Notes under the pieces: model-generated
The model's input: only the letters and a program-made list of their open reading frames with translations
What the model was told of the DNA's origin: nothing
Database searches by the model: none
Shown here: positions 10,534-22,702 of the stretch, piece by piece
Numbering within the stretch: position 1 is the stretch's first letter
Layout: each line of letters opens with the position of its first letter
NCBI RefSeq assembly: GCF_020520425.1
Contig: NC_079487.1
Location: 110,642,141-110,706,140, forward strand
Reading direction: 5' to 3'
Origin: Spinacia oleracea
Taxonomy: Eukaryota > Streptophyta > Magnoliopsida > Caryophyllales > Amaranthaceae
Length of the DNA: 64,000 nucleotides
Made by a program: the position numbers and the translations under genes

Positions 10534-13262
10534 GTTTGTGCATTATTTATTGACCATATAATTAACTTCACGCCTCTGTTAAGTATTTTGTTAACATGTG
10601 GTGAAAATATTTTTTTTTTTTTTGTTTTTTTAGGTGGTAATTTAAAACTTTGACATTTTTATGTGGTAAATAATAATTTTATAATTTTTTTAGATGGTAA
10701 ATCACAAAAAATCCTATAATTTATCAACATAATCTCTTTATGGCTTTCATTTATTGCTTTCTTTATAATTTCTGGATTTTTAGCTCATGATGGTTGGTTG
10801 AAGTTCTTTACCCAAAGTAGCATGTTCTTGGTGTACATGTTCAAGTTTATCATTTAGAATGAGTTTCTTCACCAAAATAGAAAGTCATATTTTCATGTAT
10901 GATTTGCTTAGATCTTCTAGGTTTAAGTACTATCATGTCTAAGTAGACGAGTAGTTCCCTTAGGCCTAGGGGTTGGGTGTATATGTCCCCTAGTAGAATT
11001 ATGACATGAAAAAACTCCCTCTACCTTTTCTTGTATGTAATCTTGATGTATGTTAGCCTAATTTGCTAGTTGTTGTGATATATGTCATTGCTTGAGATGA
11101 ATTTATGAGCATGATAGATGGATTTAGGTTGGTCTTGATTGTTTTTTTCTTGTTTCAAACCCAAAGAAAAGTGTGATACATGGATTACGTTTTTCCTCCT
11201 ATATATATATATGCATTGAGCACGAAGTTGTTGACAACGGAATCACTTCATTTGACACGGGAAATCGTTTTTTTTCGTGTTAACCCTAGCAGAGTGGCTA
11301 TAGTGTGTGGTGAGCTTCATTTCTATTTACTTTTGTTTCTCGGCTGGCCGATCAGAGCCTAGATAGGAAATACGTAACAAACTCTAGATTATTTGAACCA
11401 CATGCACCGTGACCATATCGAGTTGGAATTGTTTGTATTAGTACGAAATAACCACTATATTAGCAAGTAAATCGCCTTGCATACATGTATGAGTGAGTAT
11501 GAGAGACTTTCATTTGCTATAGTCATACTAGGTGAATTCTCTCTTTTCCCCAAACCTATCCCTTGGCATGGATTATATCGTTCATGCGATTAGTGACAAG
11601 TTGTGCGAACAACCCAAACCAATGATTGTTTATTTGAAGCTAAGTGTACTAGTAGTTGCATGTTTGTAGCTAGTATAGAAAATGCTTGATTCTCCTAGAG
11701 TTCCACCCCTTAAACCAATGTTTACTATATTTATTATAGTGTTATATGATTGAGTGATGGAATCACATATATTATCATTGTGTGTTGCTCTAGACATTAC
11801 GACGTGTTTGGAGTGCAACACCTCCCATGAAGCGGTGGCGGGGTGACAACGATCTTATTGAGTAGCTCATTTGCAGGTTGAATGCATGAAGTTTGGTAGG
11901 CATCATATTGAATATAAATTAATTTTATATAGAATTATAATCTAACAAAAAATCAATGATAATTTTTGTTCATACTGTAATTCAATTCAAGATTGTTGAT
12001 AAATGGTAATGAAGGATGCAAATTTTGAATGGGAATGTCAAATGTGGACACATATGCTTTTGTGATGTTTTTTATGTTGGTGTTTCTTTATTGTGACGCT
12101 TCTAACGATCTAATATAAATTTTGACTGAGATGATAATCATTGATGCGCTAAATAAAATTAACTGTGCTCGAGAGTTGAGGTTTGTGAATTAATGAGTCG
12201 CTCGCCTGTAGGCCGGGTGGTGGTGGTGGACTGGTGGTGGCGAGTATGGCAGCGGTGGAGCTTTGCGGATGGCGAGTATGAAAGGGTTGGGAGAATAGGC
12301 TTAGAGAAAGAGTAGGGTAAAGGGTGGATGAGATGGGTAGGAAGGACAAAAATTCATTTTCTTAAAAAAAAAACGAATGACATAAGTAATTGCGGGGACA
12401 GACTAGTAACACCCTTGATTTTAAATATATAATGTATTCTATCTCTTTTTAAAACATGAAAAGTAATGAAAAAAATGTATTTATTTTATTTTTTCAAAAC
12501 ATGCAAAATAGTAGTAGATCGAAGTTAGCAAAATTTGACATATAAAATAAATTTAGGCTCACTATGAAGATTAAGGAGGAGGATTTATCTCAAGTGGCTC
12601 CCGCTTATTAAAATGGAATAGTCTTCGAGTTGACTGTAAGTTAGTCCATTGTATTGAATTTATTTCAAATGTGTAAAATATTTGTAAATACATGCATATG
12701 CCATTATGTTTCATTGTGGTATACGGAGTAAGTCGTTTTTGAAAACGAAATGGAGTGATGATATAATTTTAATTAATCATGGTGTTATTTACAAGTCATT
12801 TTAGAAAACAAAACCAAGTAACATTTAATGCAATATACAAAGCATTAAAACCCATTTAATTAAACTACAATTTTGCTTCATTTCATTCGTCGGATCTTGA
12901 AAACTCTTTACAAAACATGATATTGTAATCAACGTTATAAATGTGGGATGAATATTCGAACACGTGACAAATCAATCTATCATACACCGATCGATACACA
13001 CACTTTCAATCTTTGCCTTTAAACCAAAACCTCATTGACAATGTGGCATATAACAACAATTCGCTATTCTGTACTGTACATTTTATCGATATTTCTTATT
13101 ATGAATTTATTTGTCTAGAAAAAGAAATAGAGTAAAGCTCATTATTTTATTTTATTTCACAAGAGAGGCTCATTAATTTTGATTGATGCAAAAAATTAAA
13201 TTGAATTAGTATTATTTCATCCGCTTTTTCTTCTTCCGGTAGACGACGATGAATTACTACAA
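10534..13262. other. Intergenic stretch without a recognised gene
   Basis: No coding region is supported over 2.7 kb. At 10600-10730 there are two 'T(A/G)GGTGGTAAAT'-like blocks related to the MITE at about 26271-26775. A GGT-rich patch lies at 12200-12260. A possible SINE B-box (GTGTTCGAATATTC on the minus strand) sits near 12960. Confidence 0.4.
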
Positions 13263-13372
13263 GGGGAAATGATAAATCCAAGGAATAATTCACTTCTTCC
13301 AAGGAAATCATCTTTGAAAAAATGAGGATTTTCTTAGAAGAAGTAAAAATTTCCTTGGATTTATCACTTCCC
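13263..13372. mobile_element. Foldback MITE with 8-bp target duplication, upstream of the phosphatase gene
   Basis: The left arm GGGGAAATGATAAATCCAAG pairs with the right arm CTTGGATTTATCACTTCCC, and pairing continues inward (CACTTCTTC against GAAGAAGTA). The exact repeat TACTACAA flanks it (13255-13262 and 13373-13380), an 8-bp hAT-type duplication. The 110 bp unit can fold almost end to end. It ends about 380 bases before the phosphatase start codon, so it lies in or near the promoter. Confidence 0.82.
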
Positions 13373-13750
13373 TACTACAAGTCCTACAAACAATAAGTCG
13401 CTTCATTAGACTTGAACAAAAATTTACGGGTGGTGCCGTGGTGGTAGTGACTAGCTTACGAGTCACGATCCCTCCCCCCACTCTCCTCATCACTTCTCTC
13501 TCTACTTTCTCTCTCCTCACTTTCAGAAAAACAAAAAAAGCGCTGAAAAAGAAATCAATCAATCATTCAATGTTACAATTCCACTCGTCAATAAATTTAT
13601 TCAATCCCTACATTTAATTATTCCTCTTCAAATTCTTCTCGATTTTTTCATCAGATTCAAAATAGTTAGTATGATTTCTCATAATTGATTCAATTAAACC
13701 CTAATTTTCAACCATTGTTGAATTTTCCCAAGCTCAATTTTCAGTCAAAA

Positions 13751-16700
13751 ATGGCGCAAACAGAAGTATACGCGCCGAAATCAGGTCAGCTATGGAAGAC
13801 GGTGATGAACTGGTTAGCGTTCTTGTTCCAGATCTTTGTTCAGATCATTCGAGGTACTCCTTCCATGTCGCAAGTCTTCAATAACATAGGTTTCAGCCAT
13901 GGCGGACAGACTTCTTTTCTCTCTCCTCCAACTTCTAATTCTTCTACTACCGGTTTTAAGCCTCTCCCTGTTGTTGAGATTCCTCTTCACGCTTCCGCTG
14001 CTACTGCCGTCGATATCAATGCTGCTGATGGTGGTGAGGCTGGTGATGCTCCCAGTGTTCGTCTTTCGGGCAAGCTCACTGTATGTGTTGTCATTGTTAT
14101 TCTAATTTTAGTGGGATTTTAGTGTTTTGAAATGATTTGAAAATTCGTGGATTGAAGTAAGTTTGTTGTAGGTGTGTGAATTCTTTGTAATTATAGCATC
14201 CGTTCTATGCTTAGAGTAAAACGTTTTAGAATTTTTTTAGGGGGAGGGATGGGAGACCAGGAGCCACCAGGGAGATGATGTAGCCGAGATTTGATCTGGG
14301 ATTCCGGGATTATGGGTACGACAACCACCTCCACACGAACTCTACTAACTAAGCTAGCGGATGTACACCCGTTCTATATGATTGGTAAAAGTGAGCTCAT
14401 TGGGTGATGATTATTGATGAGATTTTAGAATGTCCGAATTGGTTGAGTGTAGTTTGATGATTAGATGTAGAGAGAGTGGGTTGATGAATAGATGAAAAGA
14501 ATTAACCCTTTTTTCCGTATGGTGGGTCCGGGGATATTTTTCGTTTTTTTACCTCATTGATTGAGGAGCAGGTTTTTGGATGATGTTAAATTTGGTGTTG
14601 GAACATGATTATGCTTGATGCAATAATTTTGAAGTCCTGTGAATGGTGCTGGTTTGTTGGTTTCGAGGCTTGGATTAGTTTCAATTAGATTGTGGGAAAG
14701 TAGAGAAAAAGGTAATGTCAAGATTTAGGCTTTGAGATAGAATTTGACTTTGATTCTCGTTGTAGTTTGATGAGTTTCGTACTTGTGAGCTGAATTCAGA
14801 GGAGAGGTGTTTTGGTATTGAACATTTTGTGATAGTTTTTGCAGACTCTTCAGGTTGAGTGAGGGGGTCGCATTTTTTTTTTTTAATTGTTACGCTTTAA
14901 AAACAAACGAGCTTTGCTGTTTCTAGTGGCACATTTTTACTAACTAGTTGCAATGTTATAGTTGTACGTTGTGGGTTTCATGTTGAATTTGTTGGAATGT
15001 TTGTGGGGGATATTATGGTCCTAGAGTTTTAGCTGGATAATGTGGGTTTCCTTTTATTTTTTATTTTTTATGAAGGTGTCGAGTTAGCTTCTAGCATCAG
15101 AGTCTGTTATTGTGGAGAATCAAATATAATGATGTCAGACTTACAATGCGTTAGTGTTTGAGATTGATGAAGTTGCATTTATTATATTCCATATTGGAGG
15201 AGACTTGTTGATTTTCTCATTCTTGAGCATTTGAAATTGGGTTTTATTGGCATGAAAATGATATTGGAGTGGTTCTTGTGATGAGCACCAGACGATGGGA
15301 TCCTATAGTTGGATACTGTATCAAGTTCAGAATTTTTTAGATTTAGAGGGGCTTTTTCTTGATCCAAGCAGGATATCTTTTTAAATTTGAAATTTTGGGA
15401 AATTGGCTGAGAAGTCCAAAGTACAACAGTTTCTAACTTTTCCGCAAGATTCCTTAGTGCCTAGTGCATATTGATTATGATTTGTGTGAAATTGGATGAT
15501 GTTGATGGCTTTCAGTGATCGAGTGTTTCTCCATAAGCCAACCATTGTACCGTCATCTTTTTGTCATTGGTATTTTTTTTTGGAAATCAAGGTCTGGTTC
15601 TAAATACTTTGATCTGCAAACTTTAGGTCAAATTAATGAACTGAAAATTTGGATAATTGAGGATTTAGTTTAGGGATATAGTCAAGTTTCCTGCCTAGCA
15701 GTGATTGCTCTGATCACTGGTTTCTTAACTGGTTAACTCCAATGATACTGTGATATGGACAAATTTGAATACCAGAGGAACTTTTTTTTAATAATGGGGG
15801 GGGGGGGGGGGGGGGGGGGTTAGTTTGGGATATGGACAAGTTTCCAGTTTCCCAGTGGTATGGACAAATTTGAATAAGTGAGGATTTATTTTGGGATACG
15901 GACAAGTTTCCGAATTTGAATAATTGATGATCTACTCCGTAGTTTAAGAGTATAGGTTCAATCTTCCTGTATAATTTGATGTAAGGTATTGAATGGCCTT
16001 CTCTGTTTATTGCACCAGACATGCACATTTTTGCAATTTTTTACTTTATTTTCATCATGAAGTTTCTACTTAATGACCTCCTCGTAACAGTGGATCTTTG
16101 TTATAACCTTGCAGGTTGTACTTGATCTGGATGAAACACTAGTATGTGCATATGAGACCTCTAGTTTACCACCAACACTTTGTACACAGGCGACAGAAGC
16201 AGGTCTGGATTGGTTTGAGCTGGAATGTGTATCGTCAGATAAGGTATCAAGTTTTCCCAATTTCATCAATTATCGCGTGCTTTCCGAATGAAACATGATT
16301 TGTATATCTCAAATTGAAGGAATGCGAAGGGAAGCCCAAAATCAGTTATGTGACAGTGTTTGAACGTCCTGGGTTAAATGAATTCTTGGAGCAACTTAGT
16401 GAATTTGCAGATTTGATTCTTTTCACGGCTGGTCTAGAAGGTTCACATTTTTCTTCGGATCTTTTCATACTTTACAGCATCATGCTCAAATTTATTTTGC
16501 TTGTTTATGTTGTTTTTTGCACAAGTGTTTAAGAAACTTTTAAAGGAAAAAGCTAGAGAAGTTTCTCTAAATCATACATGTGAGTATGTTATTGTGTTTT
16601 GCACTTTTGCTATAATGCTACTATAACAGTTGCTGTATTTATTTTTTGAACAGGTTATGCTAGACCTCTTGTTGACAGAATTGATGTCGACAATCGGTTC

Positions 16701-19384
16701 AGTCGTCGCCTGTATCGGCCATCGACTACTAGCACGTTAGTATTCTAAAACTTAGGACTTTCTCTTTTCTCCTGTTAGCATACATTAATGTTTAGATTGT
16801 GAGCATTGTTTTTTTACAATTCAAGTTTAGGTCCCATAATTGACTGTCTGAATAGAACATAGTGTTATAATACATTGATAGTTGCATGTTGAACTCTTGT
16901 TTTGGGTAGTTACCACTGATTTTGTTTTGCAAAAATGTCCTAAAAGTATCCAAAATTCACCTAGGTGCTCAAACATGCATGTTGACTTGGTCTGTTTCAT
17001 GCACAGGTGAAAGATGACAAGTGACTACTATTTTAGCCTCAGTACCTGAATGTGCTTTCCGTTTTATTTTATTTTTTTGTTGTGTAGTAGCCTAGTTGCA
17101 CTTTTAGAACAATATCAAAGGGATGGATTTGTGTAACCACTGATACAAATTAAGATGGCATCTTACGAATCGTGCTCAATATCTTACAGAATAGATAAAG
17201 CATACCAATCAAAACCAATAAGTTAGGCCATCATTACCAATCCAAAGAAACCATTCCAAAAGGTGGAGAAATTGAGTAAACAAAGAGAAGTTTGAGCTTT
17301 ATAATTGCATCGCTGGAAGTTTGAGTAAACAAAGAGAAGTTTGAGCTTTATAATTGCATCGCTGGAAGTTGACTGACTGACTGTGATAACTCAAATATGG
17401 AGAGTCATTTATCAATAATTTTGCCAGTTGGTCATCTGTCATTTGTTTGCAATTTACATAAATTACTTCATGTGATCTTCCTAATATATCTTCACAAAAC
17501 ATTTATGTTTTTTCGTCAATGTAAATTGCCAGTAATACCCAATAGGACCAATATCCACATTTCCCAAGGATCAAGGCCGGCAGCAAAAATTAGTGAAAAA
17601 AAGAAAACAATGATATGCTATTGGCGATGTGTTATCTTGGACATTTGCATTGGACATTTCATGGAAAATCATACACACCAATACATTCTCTTAGTTAATT
17701 ACCTTGCATCTAAATTGGAGATGTATCATATGATGAGCAAATTAGTGGTATATCGCTCGAATTGGAGGTTCTCTATGTCCCTTGCTTCTTTTTAGGGTAC
17801 AAGTTACAGAGAGAAATAGTAAAGACTTGGTTTAATTTACTTGTTGCATGCTTATGATATGATATAGGAAATTTACGCCACCACTTACCCAAAATTATGG
17901 TACGTGAACAAAACAGACAAGATTGCCCACATTCATGTGTAGTCAGGTAGATACTTGTGATGTATATGTTTAAAGGGAATAACTGGAGTTTTTATAAGTA
18001 ATTGACTAATTCTCATCTGCTTCTTTGATATCTCCTGTCCTTTTGTCGCGGGGAATTGTTGTTAAAGGATGTTTCTTTTTGAATACTTTCTCTGTGAGCA
18101 TGTCAGTTGTATACTGTTATTATCTTGATATGTTCTAGGGCCATCCTTGTTTTTAACGTTTTAGAACGACATTGTTTATGTTTATGCTCTATCTTAAAAA
18201 ATGGGCGATACTAATTGTTTGTTTTAATCTTTATTTATTCAAGTATTCCTTACCCGCTCCCTCTTGCTGGCAGATTTGCGGAATGAAATTCCCCCCTGCA
18301 TATACTGGTAGCTAAATTGTACTTCCTTTTGGTGATCGGTGTTGGGAAGGTTTCCCGCGCTAAATGAATGCATTAGTTATGCCAGGCACTGCCTTTGGCA
18401 AAAGGTTTAGTAGCTGGTTTCTTATACTTGTGGATGAGCTATGATTTCTGTCAAGACTTGTATTTTTCTTGAATGTGAGATGGAATTTGCATAATTTAGA
18501 TGGGATCATGCCGTAGGCTGTGTGTGAATCTGATTTAACATCATTTTTGTTAGGTTTTCTGATGTTATTAAGCAGTATCTTACATATCTGATGCCTTTTT
18601 TGGTTAAGTTGCGCCTAATGTTATTCAATTCCGTGATTTCTCTGACTTGCAACATTTTAAACTTAGCTGTTTTGTGCTCTCTAACTTGGGTATATGTACA
18701 GGGAGTATCGGGATCATGTGAAGGATCTATCCTGCATCTCACCGGATCTAGGCAGAGTAGTTATTGTTGACAACAATCCATTCAGTTTCCTATTGCAGCC
18801 ACTAAATGGGATTCCATGTGTACCGTTTTCTGCAGGACAGCCACATGATGATCAGGTAACTGAAGTTACAAAGTAACTAAAAGAAATAGGGTGATTCCAA
18901 ATCAATTACTGTTACTGATTAATAGTACAAATCACATGGCAAAATCGTAAATAAATAAACTTTCAACATATACATTTAACTTCAATTTTTCATTTAAGCT
19001 CACATTTTATTCAGTTAACTTCAAATTATATTATGTTAACCTCAAATTTTATTTATTTAATTCCCTTAATTCTTTTCTTTTTGTTGTTTCCACCTTTTTT
19101 TTAAAAGTTTTCCTACCGATTTAATTACGTAAATGCCATGTTATTTGCACTATTCACTAATAACAATTATTGATATATACTTTTCCGAAAGGAATTTTAA
19201 AAATCCACCCCATCCTTCGCTTGATTTATCTTCTCTTCGTTTCTTTCAGCTTCTTGAAGTCTTACTTCCGCTCCTGAAGCACCTCTCGCTTCAGGATGAT
19301 GTTAGGCCTGCCTTGTATGAAAAATTCCATATGCCGGAGTGGTTCCAAAAGCACGGAATCCCTTCCTCTAGTTGGACATCGTAG
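13751..19384 (+). CDS. SCP/FCP-type HAD phosphatase (At3g55960-like)
   Basis: Six exons: 13751-14080, 16115-16243, 16320-16440, 16654-16735, 18702-18855, 19250-19384, coding 316 aa; all junctions are GT/AG and in phase. The HAD catalytic motif VVLDLDETLV opens exon 2 (nucleophile D114, acid/base D116). FERPGLNEFL and LILFTAG (T189) follow, then the lysine in YRDHVKDLS and the acidic VVIVDNNP. These are the residues that RNA polymerase II CTD small phosphatases use to remove phosphate from Ser/Thr. A hydrophobic stretch at residues 18-35 (NWLAFLFQIFVQIIRG) could attach the protein to a membrane. Length and layout match Arabidopsis At3g55960. The start is the ATG that begins MAQTEVYAPKSGQLWK, conserved in that group. 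The 5' leader (about 13490-13540) is CT-rich; AATAAA lies at 19675-19680. The substrate is unknown. Confidence 0.92.
14237..14365 (-). mobile_element. SINE-like fragment in intron 1 of the phosphatase gene
   Basis: On the minus strand the right end reads CTAGCTTAGTTAGTAGAG, an A-box-like start, followed about 55 bases later by AGATCAAATCTCGG, a B-box-like block. Short flanking matches (CCGTTCTAT near 14199 and 14369) may be remains of a target duplication. Confidence 0.5.
15640..15930 (+). repeat. Imperfect minisatellite in intron 1 with a 24-G run
   Basis: Three or more diverged copies of a block containing GGATATGGACAAGTTTCC and AAATTTGAATAAxTGAGGAT are spaced roughly 70-110 bases apart. 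Within it 15796-15819 is an uninterrupted run of 24 G on the plus strand. Confidence 0.75.
17272..17369 (+). repeat. Perfect 49-bp tandem duplication in intron 4 of the phosphatase gene
   Basis: The 49-base unit starting TTGAGTAAACAAAGAGAAGT occurs twice head to tail (17272-17320 and 17321-17369) without a visible mismatch, so the duplication is recent. Confidence 0.93.
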
Positions 19385-20644
19385 TGGCAGCCTGAAAGAG
19401 GATTATTCTTTGGCAGGTGATTTATGCATTTTGGAAACATGTATTCATTAAACTTGTATAGTGAAACTCTAAGAAGGGGCCATTTATCTGATTCTAAAAT
19501 CACTCCACCCCCCAACGAAATTTCAATGCTACAATTGTGATCAAAATTTAATTTTTTTTCTTTTCCTTTTCTGTATGTAGCTTGATTGGAGATTAGATTC
19601 TTCTGTAACTTTGTATGCCTTTAGGGTTTTCCTTGTAGTCTTGTAAACCTTGTATGTATGCTCATTTTTCAGCTAATAAATATATGCAGTTTCAGCTTTT
19701 TGGGTTCATGAAAATTTTTAATTACTACAGTAAATAAATATTGTAAGACATGGAATCCAAAAATGCTTTAAAGAATTTATCAATGTATCATGTATGTAAG
19801 GTTATTATGTATCCCTTTGTCCCTTAAAAAGTTTATCCATTAAAAATCACTTTATAATATAAAAAACTAATCAAAACATATTAAAAATTAGGTTTGTCAG
19901 GTAAAAGTTACCTCGAAGTACAATAAATTTTTTATACATCTAATAAGCGCACAACACTTATTGGAGAAAATTTTGCTTAAATATTTGTGCACAAAAGTTT
20001 GGAAGGATGAACACAAAATCTGAAGTTTGTCATGGACTCATGGTTGAGGGATCTTATAGCGGTACAAAGTATCTGCTAAGCGTTATGAACTTATGCAGAC
20101 TCACAATTCCTTTTAACTTTTGAAACTCCGAAGGTAGTTAAATATGAAAAGTACTTCATATGAAATACAAAGTATAGTTAAACTTTCTCTATCGGTGGAT
20201 GTTTCAAAGCTTAGTTGGTAAAGTCTTGAGGGGTGGTATCCGAGACCAAGGATCGAATCTTATCTACATTCCTATAAAAAAGGTTCACATTTGACTTGCA
20301 AATAAAGTCGAAATAAGGGTTAACCATTTAACATTTATAAATAAAATAGGTTCTAATAATTTCAGATAAATAGTTTCAGATAAGATAAGTGAAAATTAGC
20401 TGGATATAACGCACCTTAAGTATCAAAGTGTGGTCACACATTGGTTTCTTAGCAATTGTTAGATAATGATGATTATGACCCTGTGCTCAATGACCGAAAC
20501 AAATTTCACCTCGTCATGTAATAGTTTTTTTCCTTATGAGAAAGGATATATCTGCACATTTTCCCTCGATCCAACTGTTTTGAATACTCCTCAATATATT
20601 ACCAACTAAACAAGTTGACATTTACAAGTATTCCTTCAATATTA
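19385..20644 (+). other. 3' UTR of the phosphatase gene and intergenic DNA with a SINE fragment
   Basis: The 3' UTR probably ends just after AATAAA at 19675-19680. Further right, 20205-20320 holds a SINE-like unit with an A-box (CTTAGTTGGTAAAGTC) and a B-box (AAGGATCGAATCTT) about 45 bases apart. No gene is seen. Confidence 0.5.
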
Positions 20645-20756
20645 CTCCCTCCGTCCCAAAATTATCTTCCTGCTTTTTTAAACGAGCGTCCCAAAATTAT
20701 CTTTCTGTTTTTAATTTTGGCTACTAAGGTCCCCACTTTCTCATTTACTATATTAA

Positions 20757-21944
20757 CTAGATTTTAGCCCGTGCGATGCACGGATTTTATTAAATTGTTA
20801 TATTAAATAAAAATCCTATGTATATACCACTTTTATATATTAGATTAGATTAGTTTTTTATTTTGCATTGAATTTCATTTTAGATTTATTTTATTTTATT
20901 ATGAGAGTATTTGTTTTTGAATAAAATTGTATATGCGTAATATTAATAATTAATTAATACGGAGTAATATCTACGCGACACTTAATCATTTCATTACGTG
21001 GCACTCGACTTTTTTAATTCAAAATTAAATTTGAAATCTTATTTTTCATTGGCCGAAACCATTAGATTTTTCTACGATGTTTGATTTTAAATTGAATTTT
21101 ATTTATTTTAGTTTAGATTACTGTTTGATTTTGGATGAATTTTATTTTAGATTTATTTTTTAATTATTAGAGTGTTTGATTTTAGATGGAGTTGTATATA
21201 TTAGTAATTAATTAATTAATTAATTAATTAAAATATCTACGTGGCACCTAATTAATTATCTAAGTGGCAATCGATTATTTTTTAATTATTAGAGTGATTG
21301 ATTTGCGATGGAGTTGTATATATTAGTAATTAATTAATTAAAATATCTACGTGGCACCTAATTAATTATCTACGTGGCACTTGCTTTTTTTAATTCAAAA
21401 AGAAATTGGAAATCTTATTTTTCATTGGCCGAAACCATTAGTAATCCTAGGTGGCGCTCTAATATTTTAGAAAATATGCCTCCATTGGCCGAAACCATTA
21501 GATTTTTCTACATGGCGCTCTAATATTGGATTAATGTTTGATTTTAAATTGAATTTTATTTATTTTATTTTAGATTATTGTTTGATTTTGGATGAATTTT
21601 ATTTTAGATTTATTTTTTAATTATTAGAGTGTTTGATTTTAAATGGAGTTGTATATAGTAATTAATTAATTAAAATATCTACGTGGCACCTAATTAATTA
21701 TCTACGTGGCAATCGATTATTTTTTAATTATTAGAGTGTTTGATTTTCGATGGAGTTGTATATATTAATAATTAATTAATTAAAATATCTATGTGGCACC
21801 TAATTAACTATTTACGTGACCCTTGGTTTTTTTAATTCAAAAAGAAATTAGAAATCTTATTTTTCATTGGCCGAAACCATTAGTAATCCTAGGTGGCGCT
21901 CTAGTCTTTCAGCAAATATGCCTCCTTTATATATGTATATTAGA
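20757..21944 (-). mobile_element. Non-autonomous Helitron with internal tandem repeats
   Basis: On the minus strand it starts A|TCTAATATACATATAT and ends with the hairpin CCGTGCATCGCACGG, then GCTAAAATCTAG|T. This is a full set of Helitron termini (TC, stem, CTAG, insertion between A and T). The interior has no Rep/helicase frame. It is built mainly of repeats containing TTGGCCGAAACCATTAG and ATCTACGTGGCACCTAATTA. Confidence 0.85.
21165..21800 (-). repeat. Tandem repeats inside the Helitron
   Basis: A block with GGAGTTGTATAT, ATTAATTAATTAAAATATCT and ACGTGGCACCTAATTA recurs near 21190, 21310, 21650 and 21755, spaced roughly 100-340 bases apart. A second block with TTTTCATTGGCCGAAACCAT recurs at about 21043, 21418 and 21863. 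This is internal amplification typical of Helitrons. Confidence 0.8.
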
Positions 21945-22081
21945 TTAAAATTGAATTGAAAACCCCACCCATGTACTATATTCCACTTTTCCCATGTACT
22001 ATATTATCTTTCACATGTACTTTATTCCACTTTTCCATACAACTCAATCATCATTTGTACTTTATTCCACTTTTTCATATA

Positions 22082-22405
22082 CTCCCTCTGTATTTTTTTT
22101 AAGAGATACACTTGCCTTTTCCGGCCGTATTTATTTAAGAGATACACTTGCCATTTTTAGTAACTTATCAACCCCACAATCTAATTAAATAATACATCTA
22201 ATATACCCTATCACCCACCATCCTATTAAACAAATATTTTCATAAACCCACCCCATCATCACCCACCAAAATGACATGGTCCCCACTTATTTAATTATTA
22301 AAATATCTATCCAACCCCACTTGCTTTATTATTTTATTTCATTCAATTATTCTTCTTAATACCCGTGCCCGGCCAAGTGTATCTCTTAAAAAAATACGGA
22401 GGGAG
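22082..22405. mobile_element. Inner Stowaway MITE (nested)
   Basis: The left end CTCCCTCTGTATTTTTTTTA and the right end, which runs through AAAATACGGAGGGAG, are flanked by TA (22080-22081 and 22406-22407). Motif AAGAGATACACTTGCC is present near the left end and inverted at the right. It sits inside the Stowaway at 20645-22475 but belongs to a different subfamily. Confidence 0.85.
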
Positions 22406-22702
22406 TAGTATATTCTACTTTTCTTAAAATCCGTGTTTTTGGTCAAACAGGAAGATAATTATGGGACGGAGGGAGTAGGAAGTTTCAGTCAGGAATACGA
22501 ACGCTGGAAGCCTACTTTAGACTTCAGAGACACTTCCGGGACCGGGTGTACTGTCTAATAAACTCTAAAAATTGCCCCGTAAAAGAACAAAGCATCATCG
22601 TACGTTGCTTTTTACGGAATATTCCATACTCCTTAATCAGCAATTATTAGTGCTTCAAGCCTCACTTAATCTCCGTCATACCACGGTGGTATCTCTCATT
22701 TC

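Larger units (their letters stand above)
20645..22475. mobile_element. Stowaway MITE split by a Helitron and a second Stowaway
   Basis: Left end CTCCCTCCGTCCCAAAATTA, right end TAATTATGGGACGGAGGGAG, with TA at 20643-20644 and 22476-22477. Removing the Helitron (1188 bp) and the inner Stowaway with its extra TA (326 bp) leaves about 317 bp. That equals the length of the intact copies elsewhere in the window, which supports the nesting. Confidence 0.88.

Noticed and set aside
17397-17795. Open frame of 132 codons in intron 4 of the phosphatase gene, and a Copia-like DQLAKLL string on its opposite strand
   Set aside because: Neither strand shows a continuous RNase H or integrase pattern. The DQLA match is too short to support a Copia remnant.
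21165-21800. Regularly spaced repeats resembling a CRISPR-like array
   Set aside because: The context is a plant Helitron; the 'spacers' are themselves repeated and no cas-like gene exists.
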